From Chrysoporthe austroafricana (lineage: Eukaryota; Ascomycota; Sordariomycetes; Diaporthales; Cryphonectriaceae), in assembly GCA_001051155.2 (NCBI GenBank), contig JYIP02000004.1:745576-809575 (forward strand): a DNA stretch of 64,000 nt, written 5' to 3'. Within the stretch, counting starts at the first letter, position 1; the number at the start of each line of letters is the position of its first letter. A program made the translations under genes and the position numbers. Shown here piece after piece: positions 37,084 through 49,750 of this stretch. The notes beneath the pieces are model-generated. The model searched no databases. It was not told where the DNA came from and worked only from the letters and a program-made list of their open reading frames with translations.

Positions 37084-39372
37084 GGCGACCAAGCCGGAGG
37101 GATGATCTGGGGATGGAGCCTGGGAGGGTGGCGAGGGTGTTGGTCTCGGGTGCGCGTCGTCAAGGGGAGGCGAGGGACACCTGCCGGGGCGCAGCCGTGG
37201 GCGTTGGCATCGGGAGAAGCGCGTCAAAATGGCCTGGGCCAGTCAAGGTATCGATGAGGAAGGGATTCAGAGACGTTTGTGATGTCTAGTGGTTGGTGTT
37301 GCGGAGGTGGGAGGGCTGTGTTCGGTGCGACAAATGGTCGAATTTACGACTTGAGGTTGCTAACGCGCCTTGCGGAGGTGGCCGCTAGCCGCATCAGGGA
37401 GCGACGGCGACAGGGATGCAGGTCCCAAATCGTGGTGGCCAGCCCCGCCGCTTACATAATACACCACCACAGCACTTCTCAGCCCAGCTTGCGAGCATCA
37501 CCACATTTCTTCCAGACATTACCCGGGCACCACCTCATAGAAAGGCGGATAAAACACACAGGGTTGCACTGCGCACCTTGATCAGTGTGTTCATGTTGCC
37601 ATTGACACATTCACGTGCAGCATCGTCCGAAGAGTCTCGCCAGCATCCATTGCCCCCACCCTGGCGCCAGTGGAGCACGGTACCAGTCCAACGCTGGGCG
37701 CTTTGGCTGACCATCGCACCAAGGAAAAGGCCACCGGCGCTCCTGAGGGCACGTCTGTGATTCTTGGTCACGGCAGCTCGGGACGACAACTCGGCCACAG
37801 CAATTGAAGAGGAAGAAAATATATGTCCTAATCGGGCTTAGGATCATATCAGCAGTCTGGCCTTCTCTGTGAGGGCCTAGAAAACCCCCGAGACCTGACT
37901 AACTGACGGCATCTCAAACCATCTTTCTTCTCAAAGACGTCATGTGGTCCCCACAACAGGGGGCCTCGACGTCTACCCCGGATTTTAGGGATCGTGACAT
38001 GACGCGCATCGCACCGAACCGCACCGCATCGCAGCGAATCTAGTCGCTTTCGACTCGTGGCCCCCCAGCTTGGTCAGCCATTGGTCCGGCACCTCCCCCG
38101 GACAACTCTCACTCATGGTGTTGCTGCAGACGAGATCTAATTGAGTCTCACCCATTCGCCTGTTCCTGGCCTGCCATGTGGCACCCTTCAACTCGACCGA
38201 TGCCCCCGTCTCGGCCCTGCGTGTCAACACTACCACCGTAGCACTTCATTTTCCTTTTTCGTCCGAGGGCCCCCCCACTCGCTTCCTCCCGTCCCGCTTG
38301 TCGACAGCGGTTTCTGGCGCTTTGCCCCGTCTTCTCAAGCCCATGGCTCCCTAGGGCCAATCCAACGCCAGCTAAGCCGGTATGCCGTGGCCCGAGGACC
38401 TGCAACCTTTGGAAATGCGGAGTCTGCGCTGCTGTCATCCTCCTCTCATCTGCTGCAGTTGCTTGTTGGATCCAGCCCCGGCGTCGAATAGTTAAGCCGA
38501 ATTCGTTTGACTGGAGGTGAACATCTCTTCTAGGATCGGAAGACCGTTACTCCTTAATGCGAAGCGGGCTCCTCTAAAGAGTGTGCGTTACATCTTCCTG
38601 GTGATCAAGGCAGCCCGCCGTGTCTCCGAGATATAGTTACATCAGCATGGGTGATAACTCCGGAGAAGGGGAAGGAGAAGAGATGCGATCCCAATCACCA
38701 GTCGGGTTGAATAGGGTGTATCTAGGTGCCTGTTTCAGGAGCTAACTCACTCATCTCGTCGCAGCTTTGCCTCAACCACTGTGCACCTACTGCTATCAGG
38801 TAATAGTGCCGTCAAGGGACAAGATGAGTAGCGGCTGCCAAAGTAGAGCAGACCTCCATAGCTAGAGCTATGGTCAGCTGTATCCGCTTTAGTATTTCTC
38901 TAGTCGCAAATCGCCCCGAGCTTACCATCGGGCATTGAGAGGCTAGTATGAATAGGTCATACTGTACGTCTGAAGATTGAAGCACGTATTGAAAGCCCCG
39001 CGCAAGCTGCAGCTAGATGATCATAGAGCGGGAAAAGCGCTGATGGCGCCTGGGCCAAGTCTGGCCTTGTATGATTGGATTTCCTGCAGTCAAAACTCAA
39101 TCCTGACTCTGGTACCGAAGTCAATTAAAGAGGGAAATGAGTTAGGGTAAAGAAAGACAGATAATTGAAAGAAGATAGATGTATATACAATCGGGGAGGG
39201 ATAGTAAAAACATGGAGAGGAAGGCGGGGCCGTTCAGGCACATTCATCCCCACCCCCGCCTTAAAGACGATCCCTCTCACAACATGCAAATTGTCACAGA
39301 TTAGGAGGGAGAGCGACTGTTGGGTCAATTCGGTACAATTGGGTTCATTGTCTCACAAAGCATGCCTGCCTT
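37084..39372. other. Gene-poor region upstream of the NTO1-like gene
   Basis: 2.3 kb: NTO1 promoter followed by sequence with only short frames and several C/T-rich segments. No gene or repeat recognised. Confidence 0.5.
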
Positions 39373-40710
39373 CTATCTAGATCGTTTGCGCTCATACATT
39401 CGCTGCCGAATCTCAGCCCGCAGGACTTCCTTCTCCGTGTCCTTGCAGCCCACATCCATCCGCTCCAGCATCTTGTCCTTCACCGCCGGCGCCAAGAACC
39501 GCCCCTGTAATCCGCGCAGGATACAGAACGTCCCAAAGAAGATATAAGTGCCAAGCCCGAGGTTCTCCAATATCAAGTAGGAGGGGAGCGTGATACCTTT
39601 GACCCGAGTAGTATTGATGGACACCTTAGTGGGAAGGGTTCCACTAAGACGAGAAAAAGAGACACCAAAGACTAGTATAAACACGAACACCATCGCCATG
39701 GCGCCCCAGCTAGCGGTGGGGTTGCAGGTTAGTCGCACGAGTACACGCCGACTAGGCACGCTACGATAATTCAGTGGATACCGGAACTGAAACCGCCAAA
39801 GGCAGCTGGGGGTTTCCGGCTGGCTTTGTGATGATGAAGATGATGATGAATGCGACCCACCGTAGGATGTTGAAGCGCCCCGTTGTGATGAGGGCTATCT
39901 TAGTGGCCTAGCCCAGCGACTCGAAGAGCTTGGGCGCGTAGTGGATGAGAGCATTGATGCAGCTAGACTATTGGAAGGTGACGCCCGCACCAACGGCGGT
40001 CCGGCGCCAGCTCTTCAACAGCCCCAGCTATCTTAGGACCTTCATCTTGAGGCTCCTCGGCTTATCAATGAGATCTTTCTCCCCTGGACCATTTTCTGAA
40101 TGGCAAACTCGATGAGAATGCCCTGGTAATCCGCTCTTACACGCTCGTCGTCAGTTGGAAGCCTGGGCAGGTGGGAAAGGGCCTGTATGGCGTCCCCGCG
40201 ACGCTCTACAAAGGCAAGCCAGCGGGGCGTGGACGAGAAGAAGTGAATTGAAGAAGTGACATCCGCCGGGAAATGGTGGTCGTGACCGCGAGTGGGCCGA
40301 ACAGGAGGCTTTGCCTGGTGGCTCTCTCGGCTCATAAGTCATCTAGAACGAGATGATGACCCGCCGGTGACAGATATTAATTTGAGGATGGGGAGGGTGG
40401 CGCACAACTTTGGTGGCAGTGTGCCCACTCCAACGTTGGCAATATTCCGTCCAGCAACCAAGACTCCATATGATATCGCTGCAGTCTGTATGATCGCATC
40501 GATGTTGAAGACTCCAATCACAACAGTCAAGGCTATCTTTCTTTAAATTTTCCCAGGGACTTGGAGTATAAAGAAGCGCCTGATGGAAACAGCAAATTCG
40601 AGAATACCGGTCATGAAACCCTTCCCAAAAGCGCACTCGGCCTCTGGGAAGACATGATGGAATGAGTCCACCGTATTGATGATGGAGATCACACCCGATC
40701 AAATAGCGCT
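39373..40710 (-). pseudogene. Broken MFS sugar transporter
   Basis: Remnant of a hexose/quinate-type sugar porter, readable in pieces on the minus strand in several frames. From the N-terminal side (high coordinates): a GV-ISIIN stretch near 40700, a helix-2-like region with VGVGTLPP (about 40420), an SSTPRWLAFVERR loop (about 40210), CINALIHYAPKLFESLG (about 39930), and a C-terminal block GAMAMVFVFILVFGVSFSRLSGTLP...LGLGTYIFFGTFCILRG (39390-39710). Several frameshifts and stops break it: TAG replaces expected Gln codons in the segments before CINAL and after FESLG. Such C-to-T changes in a CpA context are typical of RIP (repeat-induced point mutation). No single frame restores the protein, so this is called a pseudogene. 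Outer limits are approximate. Confidence 0.85.
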
Positions 40711-42401
40711 GCGCGTCAGTCTACCGTCAAGGAGCGCCCTCCTCAGAAATCAGAGGATGCTTGGAGATGGTAGAGCATCGTGGGAGCTCAGGGATCCGTA
40801 CACCAAGATTTGTAACAGCCAGGAATAAACACTACCTAATTCATAAGCCTTCTTAGTGCAATATTGATTCGGTAATGAGTATGAATCTTACGGATTTCTC
40901 TTGGTGGGAACTTGGTCTTGCAGGCACCCCTAAACAGAGCTTCTGCTTGGGTGAGAACTTTCTCATTGAGTAATTTATCTGCTATGGATGTCTTGTTTTA
41001 TCTCATGAATCCTTAATCTAAAGAATACAGAGAACTCCCTTTGTGTATAAGATTTTCGCCTAGTTCACACAATCCCGCCTCCAAGACGATTTTGGCTCCT
41101 TTCCTTTCTAGCTACCAGCGCGTTGAGATATCGTGGTTGCTACAGCCACCTCCTACGCACGAGTGGATGATTACAGGCTAATTAACTTAATACAGCAGCG
41201 GCTTGGATACAGAGCCTGCTCTCGGGTGAAACCTGAACAAATATTCTGGAATGCGGTTTCCGCCCGGCAATATGATATTTTGACCATAGCCTTAAACCCT
41301 CGGTGGAGGTTCCCCTCGTGGCCAGCCTCACTGCCCAGATGCAACTTCCAGAGTACAACATATAATTATTATACGATAACGGGTACATTACTATGACTTC
41401 TGAGACGCTCTGAAATAATTTCCTTCTTCCTCTTGAATACGGCCTTTGCGATTCTTCAAGCGCCCAAGTGCATCTCCTACCCCCTCCAGCAAATAACTCT
41501 TCGTCTCGACCGTCACATCAAATCCCGCCGAGCCTTTGACATTCGTACGTGGTGGTCATCGCTCCGCTGGCTAATGCCCAGCGATGCCCACAATTATCCA
41601 CTCCTCAACTAACATCAATCTGATAAATGGATGGATGAGGACCGAGACGTCAAGTGGCTCGCCTACATGGACTAATAGAGTGGCTAGCTGAACGCCCACT
41701 TTGACAGGGATTATGTCGTAGCTCTCAAAGTGCGCGGCCACCTCGAGCTAATTGAAAATGTTCAATGGTTGATCTAGAGTGTCGTGTAGGTCAGTCTCGC
41801 ACAGGCTCGCTGTATGTCAAAGCTTGCAAGCACTTATTTGACAACATTTTATGGCAAAATATATAGGACTGAATGCTTGTCACCATGACTATCATCGAGA
41901 TTCAGAAAAGTGTAGTCAAGCTAACTATGTTGACCCAGGGATATGCATGTCGGTAATTTCCACCTCCTGAACATAGACCGCTCCACAATCTGATCGCGGC
42001 TTAGCTTCTCGAAATCCTTTCCACATACATAGTAGATCTGCTAGTAGGCCAGAAATTGTATGGATACCAATGAGTATGATAGATCTGACTTGAGGCCCAT
42101 GAGCGTACGGACTTCTACCTCCCAAGCACCTAACTCATGAACCCACATCCACCCAGCATCAAATGAGGAAAAGCCTATAGAGTGTGGCGTTTCTAGTGTA
42201 TGAAGGAGAGACAGGCTGTGGAATATATTTAGGAGGATGGCTGGCTTACACTGTAAACTCTAGTCCAGTTCCTAGGCTTGCTGCCGTTCTCCTTACACGT
42301 GCTTCCTGCGCGCTTTCGTTAATTGTCTGGGCTTCACGACAGCCCGTCCACTCATTTCACGCCGCCTGGTTTGACACAACGCCTCCTTATTGCTTGAAAC
42401 C
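40711..42401. other. AT-richer region upstream of a secreted-protein gene
   Basis: 1.7 kb with many stops in all frames, adjoining the dead transporter. It may contain further decayed DNA and the promoter of the next gene. No motif recognised. Confidence 0.4.
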
Positions 42402-43912
42402 ATGAGGCAACACGCTCTTTTCGCATGTCTTTCAGCCTTGAGCTGCATAGTCTTTGCCCAAGACGGAGCCGTCACTTCATGCGTGCAGACAACGACACCA
42501 AATGCTCTGTCAAATCCTTCATGGGAAGATGGGACTGCTGACTGGAGCTACAACTACGCTGCTGTTACGACAAGCAATGTTTATAGCAGCGATGGCGACT
42601 ACTCTCTGTTCGTGCTATGCCATCCCCTATCCCTCTTGCGACTATTGAGCATCTTGATTTTTTTCAATCTACAATGTTAGCTAACACCAAGGACCAGTCT
42701 CATTCCAGGTTCCGCAGTGGAGGCCTACATAACCCAACAATTGTCTGATCTTGAGGTGGGACTATCATATAACTTTTCGATCGACATCAAAGCAGTGGTA
42801 AACCCCGCGTACTCTGTATCCGAAACATGTTCCTTTTATATGGTTCACGATTCACTCTCGACGGACGATGTGATTATGCATTTCATTCGCGCCTACACCA
42901 AAACCGATAATGCATGGACCACATACTCAGGTACATACACGCCAACTAGCAGTTCCATGTTGCTTGGTTTGTATATTGTATGTACGCCATACCACGTTAC
43001 GACCATATTCAACGTATACTTCGACAATGCCATCGTACAAGGTGAGATTTATTCTTTTTCCTTACCACCAACAAGACTCATGGATAGGACGCGGCTAACT
43101 CAGTTTGCTGCTTCAACTCTTCAGCATCAACCCAGTCTTGTACTACTGTTTTGCCATCAGCGACTTCATCATCCGCCAGCTCGTCCGGGACTGCCTTGCC
43201 ATCGACGGTCTCATCGTCCTCTAGCTCGTTCACAACCTCGTCGACAACATCGGGTGTTACGAGTACTTCTGTTATGACCTCGACCACCACCTCGAGCAGC
43301 ACGCTCACCTCTTCTTCGAGTCTGAGCACGATGGCGCCAACAACAGCGAATTTCACCGGCACACCCAGCACGTCGCTCAATGCAACTCAACTTCCCTCAT
43401 CTGTGGCGTCCATCGTCTCTGCAAGCACCCCGTCGCCCGTGCCCACCATGAACACGACTGCGATACCAACAATGCTGTCCACGATCAGCGTCGTGAACAC
43501 AAGCACAATCAACATCTCAACTAGGCCGACGCTGATCAATTCGTCGACCGTCCTGAACAACACAGTGACCTCGGCTCCCACAGCGGGTCGAAATACCACT
43601 ATCTCTGTTCCCCATATCACCCCAGTGGGCAACGCAACGGTGCCAGGCCCTAAGTCGACACCCAGCGGCGTCATGCACCGGAACTCCTCGGTCCCGGCCT
43701 TCACCATGACGGTGGGCACTTCTAGCTCTGCGATAGTGTCTCTCGGTGGACACCCCGGAGCTAGCGCCAACCAGAGCCATGTTGGCACCGTCTCAATGCC
43801 CTCGGCGGCAGGAACGGAGACCCTCCTTACGTTCACGAACACTCAGACGGATGCTGCGGCCGCAACTGCATCAGCAACCAAGAAGCCTTGCCACAAGCGC
43901 CGAACTGAGTGA
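42402..43912 (+). CDS. Secreted protein with CBM-like beta-sandwich and Ser/Thr-rich tail
   Basis: Predicted secreted, heavily O-glycosylated protein. Three exons: 42402-42607, 42698-43041 and 43125-43912, giving 445 aa. Residues 1-19 are a signal peptide (ALFACLSALSCIVFA). Residues about 33-183 read as a jelly-roll of the cenC-type carbohydrate-binding kind: NPSWEDGTADWSY, the Gly-Asp-Tyr-Ser block, then YITQQLSDLEVGLSYNFSIDI, a central TCSFYMVH and a closing FNVYFDNAIV strand. Residues about 190-430 are almost entirely Ser/Thr with repeated Asn-x-Ser/Thr sites. The tail ends in KKPCHKRRTE with no hydrophobic segment, so there is no GPI signal. The first intron uses a less common GTTCGT donor but keeps the frame. 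The fold call is by pattern; ligand is unknown. Confidence 0.72.
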
Positions 43913-46900
43913 CGGGAAGCCTGACTGGTAAGACCGAGGGCCGCTGATGAATGACGGGTGAGGAAAGGCCTGTGAAGAAAGCCCTCGTGACGTAAGATCT
44001 TAGCAATTTAATGGTAATTTTGTAATCAAGTTCCCAAGCGGTCGTATGAGTGGCAGGTCACAAGCCTAGAGATACCTCTGTCGTCCGATTCAGAAAACGT
44101 AGACAGACTCGCATCTCGACTTTCATTGCTGTGCCCCCCTCCCTCAAGCCGAATACGAGTGCTTGGGGTGTCATCCGGGACTCTCTGCCTTTGAGCGTGC
44201 TAAAGCTTAATTCAATGCCTACGTATCCTATCCGGACCTGGCACAGGTTTATATCCCACTTGAGGGGCCTTTTACCAGCCTTCGAAGACATCACGTCTCC
44301 CGGCCGAGGATCCGTTGACCTCCGTTCGCTCTCGGAGCCCGGATCCGATGACCGATCCTGGACCAACCCCCGCATTCTTCAAATGTTAGGCTTTGTAGTA
44401 AGATCAATGCTAAGGTCGGGACCGCTACGCAGTTCATGCGAGGCTGCCCGGCCGTCAAGTTCCCCCACGGTGAGTCACTGGAGGAGAAGGCGGTGGAGAC
44501 GCAACGGCAGGCATGCCCCCTCCTCCCCATCTGGATTCGCGTCTGGACGCGCCTGTGCGGGAAGCATCGTGATGATCATCTCAAGCTAAAGCTGACCGAC
44601 TGTTCGTCATGACGGCCCGTCAGCCTCATCAGACGTGGCCAGCCTCGAGGCCTCAGGAGCTGCTGCACGCGGGGTGGGTCTCGGCAGTTCGCCGTGCATA
44701 TTCTGGGGTAAGTATTCGTACAGAGGACAGGCGACCGCTGCAAAGGCGCCTTACGGGCCTTGGGCGTGACCAGACCTCCTTGGATGTTGTCAAGGCAAAC
44801 CGAGAGACACCTGCAACCAAGTGGGACTGGGACAGCTGTACAAGAGAAAAAAACCCACCGCCGCGCCCGGCGCCTTGGCGGAACGTTACTGACGGCGAGG
44901 CTCGCCCCCCTAGGCGCGGGAGGCGAGCCGAAAAATCATGCACAGTGCTGAGATTTCCGAACGCCTCGTGATGTTGAGACGAACGATGACGACACAACGG
45001 GTCGAGGCAGCTGAGGCTTGTGCAGGTGCGGCTGCAGCGACTTTGAGACGCATGCCCTGTCGTGTCAGCACAGCTGTGACACGCCCGGCTGCCGTCGTCA
45101 GCCGTCAGCCGTCATACCGACAGCTCTCCCCCAGGGCTGCGGGTCTTCGCCGGGCCAGACTGCATGTCATCAGCCCCGGCCACAACCAACGTCGAACATC
45201 AGACGCGATCAAAATCTGGTGGAACTGCGCTTGAGCCGTCAGCGTCAGAATCAAATCTCCGGGGACTAGCATGGACCGGCTGCTTCTCCAGCCGGGGCGG
45301 ATGGTCAGCAGTCGGGCATGCCCGTAACAACGAGTCAGGTTGTTACCATAGTAGGAAGATAGTGTCTTAAGGCTAAGATAAGGTTGAAGTGTTGCAAGTT
45401 ACTAAGTAATCTGCGAAGGAAGAACGGGTCTTCTGTACTAAATCTCCTATTGACGTGAGTCATGGCGCAGTACGCGAGCCACGTGCGGAGGCATGAGTGT
45501 TTGCGAGCCGACGATGATGAGGTGGTCGGCATGAGGTAAAGGAAGCGTAAGGAGGTGTGAAAGAGAGCTCATTCGGGTATTCCAAGTTGGCAGCTATGGT
45601 TATTCAGACCCAGACGCTGCCCTGCTTGGTCTGCCAGAACCTTGTTCAAGATCCCTGAAGACGTCCAGCTTCATTTCAAGCCAATGAATGGCCAGGAAAC
45701 GATCACATCGTCCCGGAACGGGAAAGTCGGCTGGTGGGTCTGACAGGGGGTTTATCGTCTCCATCCGTGACGAAGACTTGTGAGGGGCACAGCTGATCAT
45801 AAATATAGCACCGTAGGTCCAGCGTGGGGGGGAGGGGGTTTAAAAGTCACAGAGGCTAGCTTATTTGTTGCCACAGTCAACCCGCAATGCATATTGGCGC
45901 GTCGGCGGTGAGGACGGCGCATGGAGTCCGGCGAATAGCAGGCGGGCCGCGTGTCCACGCTTGCCATCTCCGCGGCATTCACAGGAGATAGATAGGCAGA
46001 GGACAGGTCAGGTTCGGGATGTGAAACAACTCACTGCGCCGTGGACGCGACGCCGCTGCAATCTGAAATCGAACGCAAATTGCCTGTTCGTAGGGTGTCG
46101 CGCTTCTTGCCATGCGGCAGCACGGCCAACTCCGCAACCACGAGCCTGAAGTCAGCTCGGGGCGGCGTCGAACGTTGCATTGCGGCCCCGGGTCCGGTGT
46201 CAACGACTGGTATGCTAGGCACAGGGTTTCGGAAGACTCGAACGAAGGCTTGCTCTCGACCAAGCCAATCGTGAGCAGAGATCCTGCGAGAATGTTCCCG
46301 ACCTCACACCTGGGGGCCGGACAGTTCTCACCGCGTCCATGCATGCATGCCGACGTCTTCAAGTCCAGCCGTCGACCGGCGAGGTGGTGGTGGCGAAGGA
46401 TAGTAGCGCTGCTAAACCGTCGTCAACGTGAATCTTAGCGAGGCGCTTCCATAGGGCACGTAGGTAAGCCGCAATGTCAGCTCGGCCGTGTCTCATGGCG
46501 GTGAGGCAGGGTACTATGTAATTGGCGTATCAGAGGCCGAGACGCTCTCCCGCCCTCTGCTGTCTGCAATGCAGAGAACACAGCTACTGTAGGATGTTGT
46601 GTAACACACAATTCACCGTGGTCTCCTCTCGACGGACGGCGATGGTGGCGACGAAGGTCTGGCTCTCCAGGCGGGCCCCTCCCGAGCGCTCAGCAGAACC
46701 AAGACCAGTCCCAGTCCTCTTGAGAGCATGTGGGGTAGGGAACGGGACGGAATGCAAGATTGTGAATAGCCCCTCCATCAGGACGAAGAGGTGAGAGATC
46801 AAAAGGCCACGGCCGAATGACGACAGGGGATCCAGGAGCGTGGTGTTCTCGGCAGGGATCAGAGCGCACCGCGGTGGGTTCCAATTTCTAACAGCCGCCA

Positions 46901-49728
46901 ACACCGCGACATCACATCCAAACAGCGACAATCCGGGGTCCAATCCTTGGATCATCCCTCAGGGATGGCAAGGACCTGCAGAGGGCTCGACACTACCACC
47001 GCAGATAGGAAGTCGAGATCGCCTCCAAGAGGTTGTCGCACATGCCTTGCATGCAGCAAAATTGTCCTGTTGGACGTTCGACGGCCCAGTGCTTGGCGGC
47101 ACGTTCTCCTGTGCCTGCTGATCACAGGACACGATAGAAGAATGATTATAATAATAATAGCGGACACAAAGAGGAACAAGAGCGGACTTGCCCGGAGATC
47201 CTCACGCAAGCTCGAGCGGGCGGTACGCTACGGGGCCGTCTTTGTGCCTAGGACTCCTCGTGCTGATAAGACTGGCTCGCAGATGGGCGCGTCGCCTGCT
47301 AGCCTGTGTCGAACGGCATCTAAGATAGTGTCGGCATCCTGGATCCGGAAGTGCTGTCTGTGTCACTTCGCAGACCCCAGCGTGTTCTGTTGTACGGAGT
47401 ATGCAAGCACTCAAAAAGTGTGTGCCGAAGATGCATGTGCTATTGGCTCCTTGGGAAGGTGAGAGATAGATCTGCGAATCTGCAAGGCTAAGGCAGATGT
47501 GCAGCAATTCTTTCAAATTTTTTCTTCTTTCTTCTTCTTCCTTTTCCCTGCTACCTCAGGCGTGGTAACGTGTCGCTCGGATGGAGTGTTACGACAGCTT
47601 TGGTGGTGATCGAGAATCCGGTGTGGTTTCGACGATTAGTGAACTTCCAACTCGAGGCGCGCGCTCAGATCAGATGCGAACCTTGCGCGCGAGGTTGATC
47701 CGAGATCCCAGCCCGGACATCACGGGAATGCGAAGGTGGATGGCCCCTGCTACCCCTCCACACCATCCCACTTGCTGGTGTGCACACCTTCGTCTGCACG
47801 TAAGGCGTCTGCCGCCAACATTGAGCTAGGATGGTGCGCCATAGCACGACATGCACCGCCCACCGCTCTTGGGGGACGAGTGATCGCGTGTCTCTGAGAC
47901 AAAATTTCCTCTACCGTGGACCCGGCGTTTCCTTGACGATGCTCGGCATTTAGCAGCTACATTTGTCTGACATCCCGGCGTGGGCGCGGTCGGTCGCGGG
48001 CGGGACAGCAGCAAGGTGGCCTCGTCCTCTTCCTAGACGGGTCGACAGTGCACAGGCCGGAAAGAAGGCGGCCGTCGTGACATTCCTTATACGCTTGGCA
48101 GAGCCTGCATGTATCAGCCGGGTCAAATTGAGACGAGACCTGTGACCATCTTTAGCGGTCTTGAGGCGAAATGGCTGACACGGAGCAAATATTGCAGGAT
48201 CGATCGCAATAGCCCTCTGCACGAGGCTGTGGATGCAGACGACCGCATGGTTCCCTGGAATGAGCTGTGAATACACACTAATCCGCCAAGCCGGCGAGGT
48301 GTGTTTTGAGGACGAAAGCAACAGGATGCACCGAAAAAAAAGTCCCGTGGAAGAGACAAGTTGCACGGTCACATAGACTGGGACGAATCTACGACTCTGG
48401 ATCGGCCGCCTGGTTGCTTTTCCTATTCCACAACGAGGGAATGGTGTTCCCGTGAATGTGGCTTGGACCTGACGCGTCCGTGTGCCGGGAGGTCCAAGAG
48501 GCTAGCCACCCGGTGGCAGAGCAAGACAGCTGTTCAGCCGGAGGCGTCCGAGGAGAACCAGTAGCACAGAAAGTGACAGGCAGAGGCTGAAACCCAGGCG
48601 TTCCCTGCCTGCCAGCATGAACGGCAGCCAACTTTGCCCGTTGCCTGCTTGCCCCGTTCAAATCGTGTTCGTGTACGGAGCGAGAAGGATCATGAGTGTG
48701 CGATGGGTTCTGACAGTGAGATGCACAGCATACAGGCCAGCTGAGAAGTTGGCTCTTTCTAGCGAGCCTAAGCACCGCCCTGTTTGTGATGTGTATCGTG
48801 TGTGCGACTGCCCGCACCACGCGAGAATCGAATCAGACTCATGTCGTGGTTTCAATCGCTGCCGCCGAGGCCAAGATCACCGGTCATGTGGAGGCCTAGC
48901 TGGACAGCCACCAGTCTCGATTATTAATTGAAGGCCTCTGTGCATCGCGCGCGAACCATGTGTTCGGCTGCTGGCCTCATGGGGGTCCGGGACGTTCAGA
49001 AATGGGTCTCCGAAAACACACTGTGAAGGAGCGCTCGGCAGTGGTAATCGCTGTTCACCGCATGCACAATGGCGTAGACGGGTCGTTCTATTTCGTTTCA
49101 ACCCCATCGGATGCGACGCCTGCCATTCGTCAACAGGTTTTGGCAGATGTTTCAAGGTTTATCTCCAACAGCTGGAGAACGACTGTACCCCCACCGACGC
49201 TGGTCGCGAATGAGACGGACACCAGAGTCTCGGCACGTCAAACCCGCCTGTTGCGTCTTCATAGTCTCCTGTGAGCCCGAGCTTCGCCCGGCACAATGGA
49301 AGACCTGCCCAGGTCCCCTTCAGGATGAACGTGGTCCAGTGCTTGTGAGTACAGGCGACGTCCAGAGCGGACAGACGCTAGAACACCAATGAATCGGCGC
49401 ACAGACGGGCCTCTGAAAACTCAGGGTCCATCGCTGGTAAGGATGGCGCGGGCCACTGGGCGGTCTATACTATGGCAGACCCCGGCCGGTTGACCTGCAG
49501 GGAACGCAGATCTGACGAAGGGAATCCTGCCGTGAATTGGAGGAGAACAGCTTATCCACGGCGTCTACGGATTAGGCGCAGATGGACAGTCGAACCCGCA
49601 TGCCTGTGCGAGGAAGCCAATTGGGTTGCTGAACCGTTCAAGATCAGACGTGGAGGCGGTCAAGCCCAGGGCGGTAACGTAAAGTATGACGAAGGGCTGA
49701 GCGACAAGAGGAATCATCTCTCTCGAGT

Positions 49729-49750
49729 GGTGCTGGTGCTGGTGCTGGTG
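49729..49750. repeat. GGTGCT hexamer microsatellite
   Basis: Three-and-a-half tandem GGTGCT units. Confidence 0.8.

Noticed and set aside
44050..44589. 179-codon plus-strand frame
   Set aside because: No domain or composition bias that distinguishes it from chance.
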